Below are positions 1 to 7,952 of a stretch of 64,000 bases of DNA, piece after piece. The translations under genes and the position numbers were made by a program. The DNA lies in NCBI RefSeq assembly GCF_003814875.1, contig NZ_RKQF01000001.1:1798001-1862000 (forward strand). The letters run 5' to 3'. The stretch is from Streptomyces sp. Ag109_O5-1 (lineage in GTDB: Bacteria; Actinomycetota; Actinomycetes; Streptomycetales; Streptomycetaceae). How positions within the stretch are numbered: the first letter of the stretch is position 1; the number at the start of each line of letters is the position of its first letter. The notes beneath the pieces were generated by a model. That model was not told the DNA's origin, searched no databases, and saw only the letters and a program-made list of their open reading frames with translations.

Positions 1-1
1 G

Positions 2-1402
2 TGCCTGGGCCTGTGCGAGCGCGCCCCGGCGGCCCTCGCCGTCCGGGCGGGCGACCCGGTGCGTACGGCGGTGTCGGCCCCGGCTACCGTCGAGGCGGCC
101 GTCCTCGCGGCCACCGCACCGGACTCGGCGCCGCAGGAACCGCCGGCGGCGACGGCCGTGCCCCAGGCGGGTCAGGAGGGTCAGGAGGGTCTGATCCTGT
201 TGAAACGGGTCGGCGTGGTCGATCCGTCGTCCCTCGACGACTACCGGGCGAACGGCGGCTGCACCGCCCTGCGCCGCGCCTTCGAGCTCGGGCCGGCCGG
301 GGTCATCCGCGAGGTCACCGACTCCGGTCTGGTCGGGCGCGGCGGGGCCGCCTTCCCCACCGGCCGCAAATGGCAGGCCACGGCGTCCCAGCCGGACCGT
401 CCGCACTACCTGGTCTGCAACGCCGACGAATCCGAGCCGGGCACCTTCAAGGACCGCGTGATCATGGAGGGCGATCCGTACGCGCTGGTCGAGGCGATGA
501 CGATCGCGGCGTATGCGATCGGCGCGCACCGGGGTCTCGTCTACATCCGCGGTGAGTATCCGCGAGCGATACATCGCATACAGCATGCGGTCGACCAGGC
601 GCGCGCCCGTGGCTTACTCGGCGACGACGTCCTCGGGCAGGGGTTCGCCTTCGACATCGAGATCCGGCGGGGTGCGGGGGCGTACATCTGCGGTGAGGAG
701 ACGGCCCTGTTCAACTCGATCGAGGGGTACCGGGGCGAGCCGCGTTCCAAGCCGCCGTTCCCCGTGGAGAAGGGGCTGTTCGGGAAGCCGACGGTCGAGA
801 ACAACGTGGAGACGCTGGTCAACGTCCTGCCGATCCTGACCATGGGCGCGCCGGCGTACGCGGCGATCGGGACGGAGCGGTCGACCGGTCCGAAGCTGTT
901 CTGTGTGTCCGGGTGCGTGGCCCGGCCGGGCGTCTACGAACTCCCCTTCGGTGCGACGCTCGGCGAGCTCCTCCGGCTGGCCGGGGTGCGGGACGGGTTG
1001 CGGGCGGTGCTGCTCGGCGGCGCCGCGGGCGGCTTCGTACGGCCGGACGAACTCGGCATCCCGCTCACCTTCGAAGGCACCCGGGAGGCCGGCACCACAC
1101 TCGGCTCGGGCGTGGTGATGGCCTTCGACGACACCGTGCCGCTCCCTGGGCTCCTGCTCCGGATAGCCCGGTTCTTCCGGGAGGAGTCCTGTGGGCAGTG
1201 CGTGCCGTGCCGGGTCGGGACGGTCCGGCAGGAGGAGGCGCTGCACCGGATCGTGACACGCACGGGCGCCGACGCGGCCGGGGACATCGCCCTGCTGCGC
1301 GAGGTCGGCCGGGCGATGCGGGACGCCTCGATCTGCGGTCTCGGGCAGACCGCCTGGAACGCCGTGGAATCCGCCATCGACCGTCTGGGGGCGTACGAAT
1401 GA
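2..1402 (+). CDS. NAD-dependent formate dehydrogenase diaphorase subunit, NuoE-NuoF fusion (5' truncated by window edge)
   Basis: The frame is open from the first base, so the gene begins upstream of the window. The first visible residues, CLGLCERAPAAL, carry the C-x3-C end of a NuoE-type thioredoxin-like [2Fe-2S] domain. A NuoF-type domain follows: the NADH-binding GRGGAAFPTGRKW, the FMN-binding GAYICGEETALF and the [4Fe-4S] motif SCGQCVPCRVG plus a distal Cys. The protein should pass electrons from formate (or a related donor) to NAD+ in the cytoplasm. It overlaps the next gene by ATGA, and fdhD follows, which favours formate dehydrogenase over complex I. Leucine at 614-616 is encoded by TTA, a rare bldA-dependent codon, in a short stretch (about 545-620) with other rare codons such as ATA. 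Confidence 0.9.
   Translation, partial: CLGLCERAPAALAVRAGDPVRTAVSAPATVEAAVLAATAPDSAPQEPPAATAVPQAGQEGQEGLILLKRVGVVDPSSLDDYRANGGCTALRRAFELGPAGVIREVTDSGLVGRGGAAFPTGRKWQATASQPDRPHYLVCNADESEPGTFKDRVIMEGDPYALVEAMTIAAYAIGAHRGLVYIRGEYPRAIHRIQHAVDQARARGLLGDDVLGQGFAFDIEIRRGAGAYICGEETALFNSIEGYRGEPRSKPPFPVEKGLFGKPTVENNVETLVNVLPILTMGAPAYAAIGTERSTGPKLFCVSGCVARPGVYELPFGATLGELLRLAGVRDGLRAVLLGGAAGGFVRPDELGIPLTFEGTREAGTTLGSGVVMAFDDTVPLPGLLLRIARFFREESCGQCVPCRVGTVRQEEALHRIVTRTGADAAGDIALLREVGRAMRDASICGLGQTAWNAVESAIDRLGAYE
614..616 (+). promoter_or_regulatory. In-frame TTA leucine codon (bldA-dependent translation)
   Basis: The TTA codon lies in the reading frame of the NuoE-NuoF fusion, in the context Arg-Gly-Leu-Leu-Gly. 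In Streptomyces TTA is read only by the bldA tRNA, which accumulates late in growth, so translation of this subunit may be developmentally gated. It is the only in-frame TTA I found in a credible gene of this window. Confidence 0.8.
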
Positions 1403-2259
1403 CCGTCACACCGCTGGGGATCCCGCGCCGGCTGCTGGAGTTCACGATCGACGGCCAGGAGGTGCGGGTCCCGGAGTGCTCGACGATCCTGGACGCGTGC
1501 CGGACGGCAGGCAAGGACGTCCCGACGCTGTGCGAGGGGGACACCCTGCGCCCGAAGAACGCCTGCCGGGTGTGTGTGGTGGAGGTGGAGGGGTCCCGGA
1601 CGCTGGTGCCCGCCTGCTCCCGGAAGGCCGAGCCTGGGATGGTCGTGAAGACCGGCACCGAACGCGTCCGGCACAGCCGGAAGCTCGTGCTGGAGCTACT
1701 GGCCTCCTCGGTGGACCTGTCGACGACCCCGCGCGCCGCCGAATGGATCAAGGAGTACGAGGCGAAGCCGGACCGCTTCGGCCCCGACGCGGCCCGGCTC
1801 GATGAGGAACCCAGGGTCGACAACGATCTGTACGTCCGCGACTACGGCAAGTGCATCCTCTGCTACAAGTGCGTGGACGCCTGTGGCGACCAGTGGCAGA
1901 ACAGTTTCGCGATATCCGTCTCCGGGCGCGGTTTCGACGCCCGGATCGCCGTCGAGCACGACGCCCCGCTGACCGACTCGGCGTGCGTCTACTGCGGGAA
2001 CTGCGTGGAGGTCTGTCCCACCGGGGCGCTGTCGTTCAAGTCGGAGTTCGACATGCGGGCGGCCGGCACCTGGGACGAGTCTCGGCATACGGAGACGACG
2101 ACCGTGTGCGCGTACTGCGGTGTGGGCTGCAACCTCACGCTCCACGTGCAGGACAATGAGATAGTCAAGGTCACCTCGCCGCACGACAACCCGGTGACCC
2201 ACGGCAATCTCTGCATCAAGGGCCGTTTCGGCTACCAGCACGTACAGAACCGGGGCTGA
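1399..2259 (+). CDS. Formate dehydrogenase iron-sulfur subunit (NuoG/FdhA N-terminal type, no catalytic domain)
   Basis: A 286-residue protein starting with ATG inside the stop of the diaphorase gene. It has an N-terminal [2Fe-2S] ferredoxin-like domain (Cys pattern around CRVCVVEV and ACSRK), the NuoG-type His-bearing segment (HSRKLVLEL), and two [4Fe-4S] motifs (CILCYKCVDAC and CVYCGNCVEVCPTG). It ends with the CAYCGVGCN...NLCIKGRFG cluster that normally opens the molybdopterin oxidoreductase fold. It stops there, at the point where the Mo-bisMGD catalytic domain of FdhA would begin. Only 7 bp of non-coding sequence separate it from fdhD, so the catalytic part is not simply frameshifted downstream. 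It may be a wiring subunit for a separately encoded catalytic chain upstream of the window, or a truncated FdhA. Confidence 0.85.
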   Translation: MTVTPLGIPRRLLEFTIDGQEVRVPECSTILDACRTAGKDVPTLCEGDTLRPKNACRVCVVEVEGSRTLVPACSRKAEPGMVVKTGTERVRHSRKLVLELLASSVDLSTTPRAAEWIKEYEAKPDRFGPDAARLDEEPRVDNDLYVRDYGKCILCYKCVDACGDQWQNSFAISVSGRGFDARIAVEHDAPLTDSACVYCGNCVEVCPTGALSFKSEFDMRAAGTWDESRHTETTTVCAYCGVGCNLTLHVQDNEIVKVTSPHDNPVTHGNLCIKGRFGYQHVQNRG

Positions 2260-2266
2260 TCAGGAC

Positions 2267-3115
2267 ATGGGACGAGTCACGGAACGACGCAAGGTCATCC
2301 GCATCCGCGACGGAGCGGTCTCCGCCCGGCCGGACACGCTCGTCGCCGAGGAACCGCTGGAGATCAGACTCAACGGGAAACCTCTCGCGATCACCATGCG
2401 CACACCCGGCGACGACTTCGCGCTGGCCGCCGGGTTCCTGGTGAGCGAGGGGGTGCTGGCGGCCGCCGACGACCTGCAGAACATCGTCTACTGCGCGGGC
2501 GCCACGGTCGACGGCTCCAACACCTACAACGTCGTCGACGTGCGCACCACGCCGGGCGTCCAGCTGCCCGACTTCACCCTGGAGCGGAACGTCTACACCT
2601 CCTCGTCGTGCGGGCTGTGCGGCAAGGCGAGCCTGGACGCGGTGCGTACGACGGCTCGCTGGCCGATAGCCGACACTCCCCCGGTCCGGGTCACACCCGA
2701 GCTGCTCGCGAGCCTCCCCGACCGGCTCCGCGCGTCGCAGCGGGTGTTCGACCGGACCGGGGGGCTGCACGCGGCGGCGCTGTTCTCGGAGGACGGCGAA
2801 CTGCTGGACATCCGTGAGGACGTGGGTCGGCACAACGCGGTGGACAAGCTGGTGGGCCGGGCGCTGCAGAACGGTCAGCTGCCGTTGTCCCGCACCATCC
2901 TCCTGGTCTCCGGGCGGGCCTCCTTCGAGCTGGCGCAGAAGGCCGTGATGGCGGGCATCCCGGTGCTTGCGGCGGTCTCGGCGCCGTCGTCGCTGGCGGT
3001 GGACCTGGCGGCGGAAACCGGTCTGACCCTGGTCGGTTTCCTGCGGGGCAGCAACATGAACGTGTACGCGGGCGAGGACCGTATCGCCCTGCGGGCCGCG
3101 GCCGCCCAGGGCTGA
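2267..3115 (+). CDS. fdhD: Formate dehydrogenase accessory sulfurtransferase FdhD
   Basis: A 282-residue protein of normal FdhD length. The signature CGLCG appears in SSSCGLCGKASLD, and the carboxy half has the family blocks LFSEDGELLDIREDVGRHNAVDKLVG and SGRASFELAQKA. FdhD transfers sulfur from IscS to the bis-MGD cofactor of formate dehydrogenases and is needed for their activity. It follows the iron-sulfur subunit gene in the same direction after 7 bp, making a three-gene operon in view. Its presence is the main reason to read the upstream oxidoreductase as a formate dehydrogenase. Confidence 0.95.
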   Translation: MGRVTERRKVIRIRDGAVSARPDTLVAEEPLEIRLNGKPLAITMRTPGDDFALAAGFLVSEGVLAAADDLQNIVYCAGATVDGSNTYNVVDVRTTPGVQLPDFTLERNVYTSSSCGLCGKASLDAVRTTARWPIADTPPVRVTPELLASLPDRLRASQRVFDRTGGLHAAALFSEDGELLDIREDVGRHNAVDKLVGRALQNGQLPLSRTILLVSGRASFELAQKAVMAGIPVLAAVSAPSSLAVDLAAETGLTLVGFLRGSNMNVYAGEDRIALRAAAAQG

Positions 3116-3162
3116 CCGGTTCCCCGCGACACGGCGGCGGGGCCCCGACCGGCGGGGAGCGC

Positions 3163-3179
3163 CCCCTGCGCCGCAGGGG
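3163..3179 (+). terminator. Terminator hairpin between convergent fdhD and LysR genes
   Basis: An inverted repeat (CCCCTG, 5-nt loop CGCCG, CAGGGG, extendable by G/C pairs) lies in the 71-bp gap between two gene 3' ends. It is GC-rich without a T run, as usual in Streptomyces, and could serve both directions. Confidence 0.55.
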
Positions 3180-3186
3180 CCCCGCC

Positions 3187-4011
3187 TCAGTCGGGCATCG
3201 CGACCCCCGCCGCGGCCTCGGCGAACGCGGCGACCAGCGGGGAGTGCCGGCCGGCGGCCCAGGCCAGCAGCACCTGGTCGGGTTCGGCGTCGACGACCGG
3301 GACGTAGACGATGTCCGGACGGGAGTACTGCTCGGCGGCCGAGCGGGGCACCATCGTGATGGCGGTGCCGGCGGCCACACACTCGAACTTCTCCTCGATG
3401 GTGCGCAGTGGCAGGTCGCCTGGCCGGGGATCGTTGTAGCGCAGCCACTGTTCGCCGTCGAGGTCGGCGAGGGAGATCTCCTGCTTCCCGGCGAGCCGGT
3501 GGCGGTCCGGGAGCATGGCCACGCGAGGCTCGCTGTACAGGGGGCGCAGTTCGAGTCCGTCCTGCCGGACGGGCCGGCGTACGTAGGCGATGTCGACGGT
3601 GCCGTCCAGGATCAGCTGCTCCTGGTCGTCCCACTCGACCCGGCGGGCGCCCGCCTCGATGTCCGGGTGTGCCGCGGTGAAGGCGCGCAGTGCGCCGGTG
3701 ACGACGACGCCGGCGCGAAAGCCGACGACCAGTCGCCGCCGGCCGCGTGCGGCCTGTAGGACTCGGCGCCGGATGGCGCCGGTGCCGGCCAGCAACGGGC
3801 GTGCGTCGTCGAGGAGTTGGTGTCCGGCGTCGGTCAAGGTCACGCCATGGCTGTCGCGTACGAACAGGTCGGCGCCCAAGTCCTTCTCCAGTGCGCGGAT
3901 CTGACGGCTCAGCACGGGTTGCGCGATGTGCAGCCGCTCGGCCGCCCGGCCGAAGTGGAGGAGTTCGGCGACCGCCACGAAGTAGCGGACCTTGCGCAGA
4001 TCCAGGTCCAT
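3187..4011 (-). CDS. LysR-family transcriptional regulator
   Basis: A 274-residue protein beginning MDLDLRKVRYFVAVAELLHFGRAAERLHIAQPVLSRQIRALE, a classic LysR winged-helix N-terminus at about residues 1-60. A periplasmic-binding-protein-like effector domain follows at about 90-270. The ATG at 4011 was chosen over longer in-frame extensions because the LysR domain starts immediately after it. It is transcribed divergently from the SDR gene at 4151 with 139 bp between them, the usual LysR arrangement, so that SDR gene is its most likely target. The effector is unknown. Confidence 0.9.
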   Translation of the reverse strand: MDLDLRKVRYFVAVAELLHFGRAAERLHIAQPVLSRQIRALEKDLGADLFVRDSHGVTLTDAGHQLLDDARPLLAGTGAIRRRVLQAARGRRRLVVGFRAGVVVTGALRAFTAAHPDIEAGARRVEWDDQEQLILDGTVDIAYVRRPVRQDGLELRPLYSEPRVAMLPDRHRLAGKQEISLADLDGEQWLRYNDPRPGDLPLRTIEEKFECVAAGTAITMVPRSAAEQYSRPDIVYVPVVDAEPDQVLLAWAAGRHSPLVAAFAEAAAGVAMPD

Positions 4012-4150
4012 GGCCGGCCCCTTCCCGCACGGTGGCAATGCCTCCAGGGTATCGCCACCGCTCAAAGAGGTCTTGGACGGCGGACACCGCCGGACCGCAG
4101 GCTGGAAGCGTCCGAACGGGACGGAAAACCGGCTGGGAAAGGGATCGGTC

Positions 4151-4870
4151 ATGGGTCTGCAGGGACAGCGTGTCGTCGTCATCGGGGGCACGTCGGGCAT
4201 CGGGCTGGCGGTCGCCGAGGGCGCCGCACGGGAGGGCGCGCGGGTGGTCGTCGCCTCGCGCCGGCAGGAGAACGTGGACGCGGCGCTGAAGGTGCTTCCC
4301 GAGGGCGCCGAGGGGCTGGTGCTGGACGCATCGGACGGGGACGCGGTGCGCGGCTTCTTCGCGGCGGTCGGCGAGTACGACCATCTGGTGTACACGGCGG
4401 GTGACTCGCTGCTGCTGGAGAGTGTGGCCGAGACGGACGTCGAGCGGGCCCGGCGTTTCCTGGACACCCGGTTGTGGGGTGCGTACACGGCGGTGAAGTG
4501 GGGCGCGGGGTCGATCCGTCCGGGCGGGTCGGTGGTGCTCACCACGGGGACGGCGGGGCAGCGGCCGCTGCCCGGTTCGAGTGTCGCGTCGGCGCTGTGC
4601 GGGGCGATGGAGTCGCTGACCCGGGCGCTGGCCGTGGAGCTGGCGCCGCTGCGGGTGAACGTGGTGTCGCCGGGGGTGGTGCGGACCGAGCTGTGGCGGG
4701 AGCTGCCGGAGGCGGACCGGGACGGGTTGTTCCGGTCGTCCGCCGAGTCGCTGCCGGTGGGGCGGGTCGGCGAGCCGGCGGATGTGGCCGAGGCGTATCT
4801 GTATCTGATGCGTGGGGGGTACAGCAGCGGGTCGGTCGTGGTCGTGGACGGGGGCGGGTCGCTGGTCTGA
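4151..4870 (+). CDS. SDR-family oxidoreductase lacking the YxxxK catalytic pair
   Basis: A 239-residue Rossmann protein. The cofactor motif GGTSGIG is at residues 12-18 and the C-terminal block RVNVVSPGVVRTELW is typical of SDRs. At the position of the catalytic Tyr-x-x-x-Lys, the alignable segment reads SSVASALCGAMESLTRAL, giving Ala146 and Cys150 in place of Tyr and Lys. Dinucleotide binding should be intact, but normal SDR hydride chemistry is doubtful. The ATG at 4151 follows a purine-rich stretch; longer in-frame extensions overlap the divergent LysR gene. The 3' end is 4 bp from the convergent isochorismatase-like gene. Confidence 0.85.
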   Translation: MGLQGQRVVVIGGTSGIGLAVAEGAAREGARVVVASRRQENVDAALKVLPEGAEGLVLDASDGDAVRGFFAAVGEYDHLVYTAGDSLLLESVAETDVERARRFLDTRLWGAYTAVKWGAGSIRPGGSVVLTTGTAGQRPLPGSSVASALCGAMESLTRALAVELAPLRVNVVSPGVVRTELWRELPEADRDGLFRSSAESLPVGRVGEPADVAEAYLYLMRGGYSSGSVVVVDGGGSLV

Positions 4871-4874
4871 ACGG

Positions 4875-5402
4875 TCAGGCGGGGGTGAGGCGCAGGCCGG
4901 CGGCGGTCACGACGGTGCCGAGGCGCGGGAAGTCGAGCCGCACGGACGCCTCGTGCTCCGCGGCGGTGAGGGCGGCCATGGCGTCCTCGACGAACACGAG
5001 GTCGTAGCCGAGGTCGGCGGCGGCGCGGGCGGTGGACTCGACGCCGAGGTTGGTGGCGATGCCGCCGAACACCAGCCGGGTGACGCCGAGCCGGCGGAGC
5101 CGGGCGTCGAGTTCGGTGCCCTGGAAAGCGCCGATCGTGCGCTTGGTGATCTCCACGTCCCCTTCCTTGCACAGTCCGGCCACCAGCGCGCTGCCCGGCG
5201 GCTGCTCCGCGAGGGCGGGCCGCTCGACGCGGACGAGGACCACGGGGGCGCCGGCCGCGCGGAAGGCGGCGGCCAGTTCCTCGGCGGTGTGCAGGACTTC
5301 GGTGCCTTTGCGGGGCTCCAGGGGCAGCGCGACGATGCGGTCCATCAGGTCGACGAGGACGAGGGCGGTGCGCGCCGGGTCGAGTGCCAGGGGTGCGGTC
5401 AT
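4875..5402 (-). CDS. Isochorismatase-family hydrolase, Asp-Lys-Gly variant
   Basis: A 175-residue cysteine-hydrolase-fold protein. It has the family Asp (D18 in LVLVDLMD) and Lys (K87 in EITKRTIGAF). The nucleophilic Cys of nicotinamidase/carbamoylase members is replaced by Gly120 in GIATNLGVESTAR. The same Asp-Lys-Gly arrangement is known for isochorismatases of the EntB/PhzD type, which cleave a vinyl ether without a Cys nucleophile. The substrate here is unknown. The MarR gene lies 16 bp upstream on the same strand, suggesting co-transcription. Confidence 0.85.
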   Translation of the reverse strand: MTAPLALDPARTALVLVDLMDRIVALPLEPRKGTEVLHTAEELAAAFRAAGAPVVLVRVERPALAEQPPGSALVAGLCKEGDVEITKRTIGAFQGTELDARLRRLGVTRLVFGGIATNLGVESTARAAADLGYDLVFVEDAMAALTAAEHEASVRLDFPRLGTVVTAAGLRLTPA

Positions 5403-5418
5403 GACGGAACGTTAGCCT

Positions 5419-5859
5419 TCATGAGCCGTCCGTACCGGAAATCCGGATCAACAGGCCCATGAACTGGTCGCGTTCGGCCGCCGACAACGGGGCGAGCAGC
5501 GTGTCGTTGGCCGCGCGGGCCGCCTCCTCGCAGCGGGCGAGCAGGCGGCCGCCTTCGTCCGTGAGGGACACGGCGTTCTTGCGGCGGTCCGCGGGGTCGG
5601 GTGTGCGCAGGACGAGACCGGCGGCTTGGAGGTCATTGAGGACGCCGACCAGGTCCTTGGGGTCGAGGGAGACCGATCGGCCCAGGCCGGCCTGGGCGAC
5701 GGGGGCGAGGTCGCGTACGGCGGAGAGGACGACGTGGTGCCACATCCGCATGCCGTGCTCCGCGAGCGCCTCGGCGACCAGGGCCCGGCCGCGGGCGGCG
5801 GTCCGGCCGAGCAGCCAGCTGGGCAGGGAGCGGATGGCGGGGAGGGGGGCTTCGGCCAT
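5419..5859 (-). CDS. MarR-family transcriptional regulator
   Basis: A 146-residue protein with the winged-helix core of MarR proteins, including the wing signature DPADRRKNAVSLTDEGGRLL. It is read away from the quinone oxidoreductase at 5975. The 115-bp gap holds three GTTGG-N5-CCAAY palindromes that are strong candidates for its operators. It probably represses both itself (with the isochorismatase-like gene) and the oxidoreductase, being released by an electrophile or phenolic ligand as in other MarR/quinone-reductase pairs; the ligand is inferred. Confidence 0.9.
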   Translation of the reverse strand: MAEAPLPAIRSLPSWLLGRTAARGRALVAEALAEHGMRMWHHVVLSAVRDLAPVAQAGLGRSVSLDPKDLVGVLNDLQAAGLVLRTPDPADRRKNAVSLTDEGGRLLARCEEAARAANDTLLAPLSAAERDQFMGLLIRISGTDGS

Positions 5860-5882
5860 GGGAGCAGCCTAGCCAAGAACCC

Positions 5883-5955
5883 GTTGGCTCCTCCAACGAA
5901 AATTCATTGGACTCCCCAACGAATCCCTCCTATCGTTGGGGAGTCCAATGAATTT
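5883..5955. promoter_or_regulatory. Three-site operator cluster with a 23-bp perfect inverted repeat
   Basis: Three copies of the palindrome GTTGG-N5-CCAAY lie at 5883-5897, 5906-5920 and 5935-5949. The second and third sit inside a perfect inverted repeat whose 23-bp arms are 5900-5922 and 5933-5955, separated by 10 nt. The cluster lies between the divergent MarR and oxidoreductase genes and ends 19 bp before the ATG at 5975, so bound repressor would block that promoter or the transcript start. Confidence 0.8.
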
Positions 5956-5974
5956 CCTGCCCTGCGGAGGTGCG

Positions 5975-6892
5975 ATGCGTCGCGTCCGGTACGAGTCCAC
6001 CGGCGGCCCCCTGTTCCTGGAGGAGGCCCCCGTCCCCGAGGCCGGGCCGGGTGAGCTGCTGGTGCGCTGCGAGGCGGTCGGGGTCACACTGCCCGTGGTC
6101 CGCAAGGTCACCGAGGCGGCGGAGCCGGCGCCGCTGGGCGGCGAGATCGCCGGCGAGGTGGTGGCCGTCGGTGCGGGCGTCGCCCGCTTCCGTGCCGGCG
6201 ACCGGGTCACCGGCTTGTGCTTCGGCCACGGCTATGCCGAGTTCGCCGTCCTGCGGGAGGCGATGGCCTCGCCCGTCCCCGGCACGGCGTCCGCCGTCGA
6301 CGCGGTGGCCCTGGTGCGCAGCGGCGTGGTCGCCCTCGGTGCCCTGACGGCGGCCCGCCCCGAACCGGGCGAGACGGCCCTGGTCACGGCGGCGGCGAGC
6401 GGAGTCGGCCACCTCGCCGTCCAGCTCGCCCGCGTCCGGGGAGCAGGCCGTGTCGTGGGCGCCGTCTCCGACCCCGCCAAGGCGCCCTTCGTCCGCTCCC
6501 TGGGCGCCGAGGCGGTGGTGACGTACGGCGATGGCGACTGGGACACCCCGGCCGACTACGCCCTGGACGCGGTCGGCGGTGACCTGCTCGCCCCGGCGCT
6601 CGCCGCGCTGGCCCCCGGTGGCCGGCTGGTGGCGTACAGCTCGGGCGGCGGGACCGTCCGGGCGTACGACCTGCTGGTGGAGGCGAAGACGGTGACCGGC
6701 TTCCAGATCGCCCGGATCGCGCGCGAGCGGCCGGCGCTCTACGAGCAGTGGCGTCGGGAACTGTGGCGGCTGTTCGCGGACGGGTCCGTACGGCCCGCCG
6801 TGCACGGGGAGTTCGCGCTCGCGGAGGCCGCGCGGGCGCACGAGGTGATCGAGACACGGGCCAACCTGGGCAAGGTGGTGCTGCGCCCCTGA
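5975..6892 (+). CDS. NADPH:quinone oxidoreductase-like medium-chain dehydrogenase
   Basis: A 305-residue zinc-free MDR protein. The N-terminal GroES-like domain (about 1-110) includes GGEIAGEVVAVGAGV, and the cofactor domain has AAASGVGHLAVQLAR. The C-terminal HEVIETRANLGKVVL is typical of the QOR group. It likely reduces quinones or reactive carbonyls with NADPH in the cytoplasm. The ATG at 5975 was chosen because GGAGG lies 4 nt upstream; earlier in-frame starts (TTG 5936, ATG 5948) fall inside the operator palindrome. It is controlled, by position, from the adjacent MarR operator cluster. Confidence 0.9.
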   Translation: MRRVRYESTGGPLFLEEAPVPEAGPGELLVRCEAVGVTLPVVRKVTEAAEPAPLGGEIAGEVVAVGAGVARFRAGDRVTGLCFGHGYAEFAVLREAMASPVPGTASAVDAVALVRSGVVALGALTAARPEPGETALVTAAASGVGHLAVQLARVRGAGRVVGAVSDPAKAPFVRSLGAEAVVTYGDGDWDTPADYALDAVGGDLLAPALAALAPGGRLVAYSSGGGTVRAYDLLVEAKTVTGFQIARIARERPALYEQWRRELWRLFADGSVRPAVHGEFALAEAARAHEVIETRANLGKVVLRP

Positions 6893-6902
6893 CTTCAGGT
6901 GT

Positions 6903-7952
6903 TCAGCGGCCGGGCGTCCCCGTGCCGACGGCCGGCCGTGACCGCGCTGTTGGGGCGGCCGGGGGCAGGACGTCCTCCTGTGCTTCCGGGTCGTGGGCGC
7001 GGCGCTTGGCGATCACCGCGCAGACCATGAGCTGCATCTGATGGAAGAGCATCAGCGGCAGTACGGCCAGTGAGGCGTGGGCGCCGAACAGGACGCTGGC
7101 CATGGGCAGCCCGGAGGCGAGGGACTTCTTCGACCCGGCGAACTGGATGGCGATCCGGTCCCCGCGGCCGAAGCCGAGCGCCTTGGCGCCGTACCAGGTC
7201 AGGAAGAGCATCACGGCGAGCAGGGCGGCCTCGGCCACGAGGAGTCCGCCCAGCCGGACGGGGCTGACCTGGTGCCAGATGCCCCGGACCATGCCCTCGC
7301 TGAAGGCGGTGTAGACGACCAGCAGGATGGAGCCGCGGTCGACCAGGCCGAGGACCTTCTTGTGCCGGGTGACGAAGGCGCCGATCCACGGCCGCAGCAG
7401 TTGCCCGGCGACGAACGGCACCAGCAGCTGGAGCACGATCTTGACCATCGAGTCGACGGAGAATCCTCCCCCGCTGTTGCCGAGCAGCGCGGCGGCGAGC
7501 AGCGGGGTGATGACGATGCCGACGAGGGAGGAGAAGGAGCCGGCGCAGATCGCGGCGGGCACGTTGCCGCGGGCGATCGAGGTGAAGGCGATCGACGACT
7601 GGATGGTCGAGGGGACCAGGGTCAGGAAGAGGAAGCCCTGGTAGAGCGGATGGGTGAGCAGTACGGGGACCAGGCCCCGGGCGGCCAGGCCGAGCACCGG
7701 GAAGATCACGAAGGTGCAGACCAGGACCGTGACGTGGAGCCGCCAGTGGCGCAGCCCCTCGACGGCCTCGCGGGTGGAGAGGCGGGCGCCGTAGAGGAAG
7801 AAGAGGAAGGCGATCGCGGCCGTGGAGGCGCCGGAGGCCACGTCGGCGGCCGCGCCCCGGGCCGGGAGCAGCGCGGCGAGACACACCGTCCCGAGCAGCA
7901 GCAGGACGTACGGGTCGATCGGCATCCGACTGGGCCAGGTCAGACGTTTCAC
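6903..7952 (-). CDS. Bile acid:sodium symporter family (SBF-like) membrane transporter
   Basis: A 349-residue integral membrane protein with about ten hydrophobic segments, starting near VLLLLGTVCLAALLPARG. It carries motifs of the SBF-like branch such as LFFLYGARLSTREAVEG, TLVPSTIQSSIAFTSIARGN and FAGSKKSLASGLPMA. It probably moves an organic anion across the cytoplasmic membrane with a cation; the substrate cannot be read from sequence. The GTG at 7952 follows a GGAG ribosome site, and the alternative ATG 9 codons in is less favoured. The C-terminal 30 residues are hydrophilic. It is divergent from the LysR gene at 8112. Confidence 0.85.
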   Translation of the reverse strand: MKRLTWPSRMPIDPYVLLLLGTVCLAALLPARGAAADVASGASTAAIAFLFFLYGARLSTREAVEGLRHWRLHVTVLVCTFVIFPVLGLAARGLVPVLLTHPLYQGFLFLTLVPSTIQSSIAFTSIARGNVPAAICAGSFSSLVGIVITPLLAAALLGNSGGGFSVDSMVKIVLQLLVPFVAGQLLRPWIGAFVTRHKKVLGLVDRGSILLVVYTAFSEGMVRGIWHQVSPVRLGGLLVAEAALLAVMLFLTWYGAKALGFGRGDRIAIQFAGSKKSLASGLPMASVLFGAHASLAVLPLMLFHQMQLMVCAVIAKRRAHDPEAQEDVLPPAAPTARSRPAVGTGTPGR

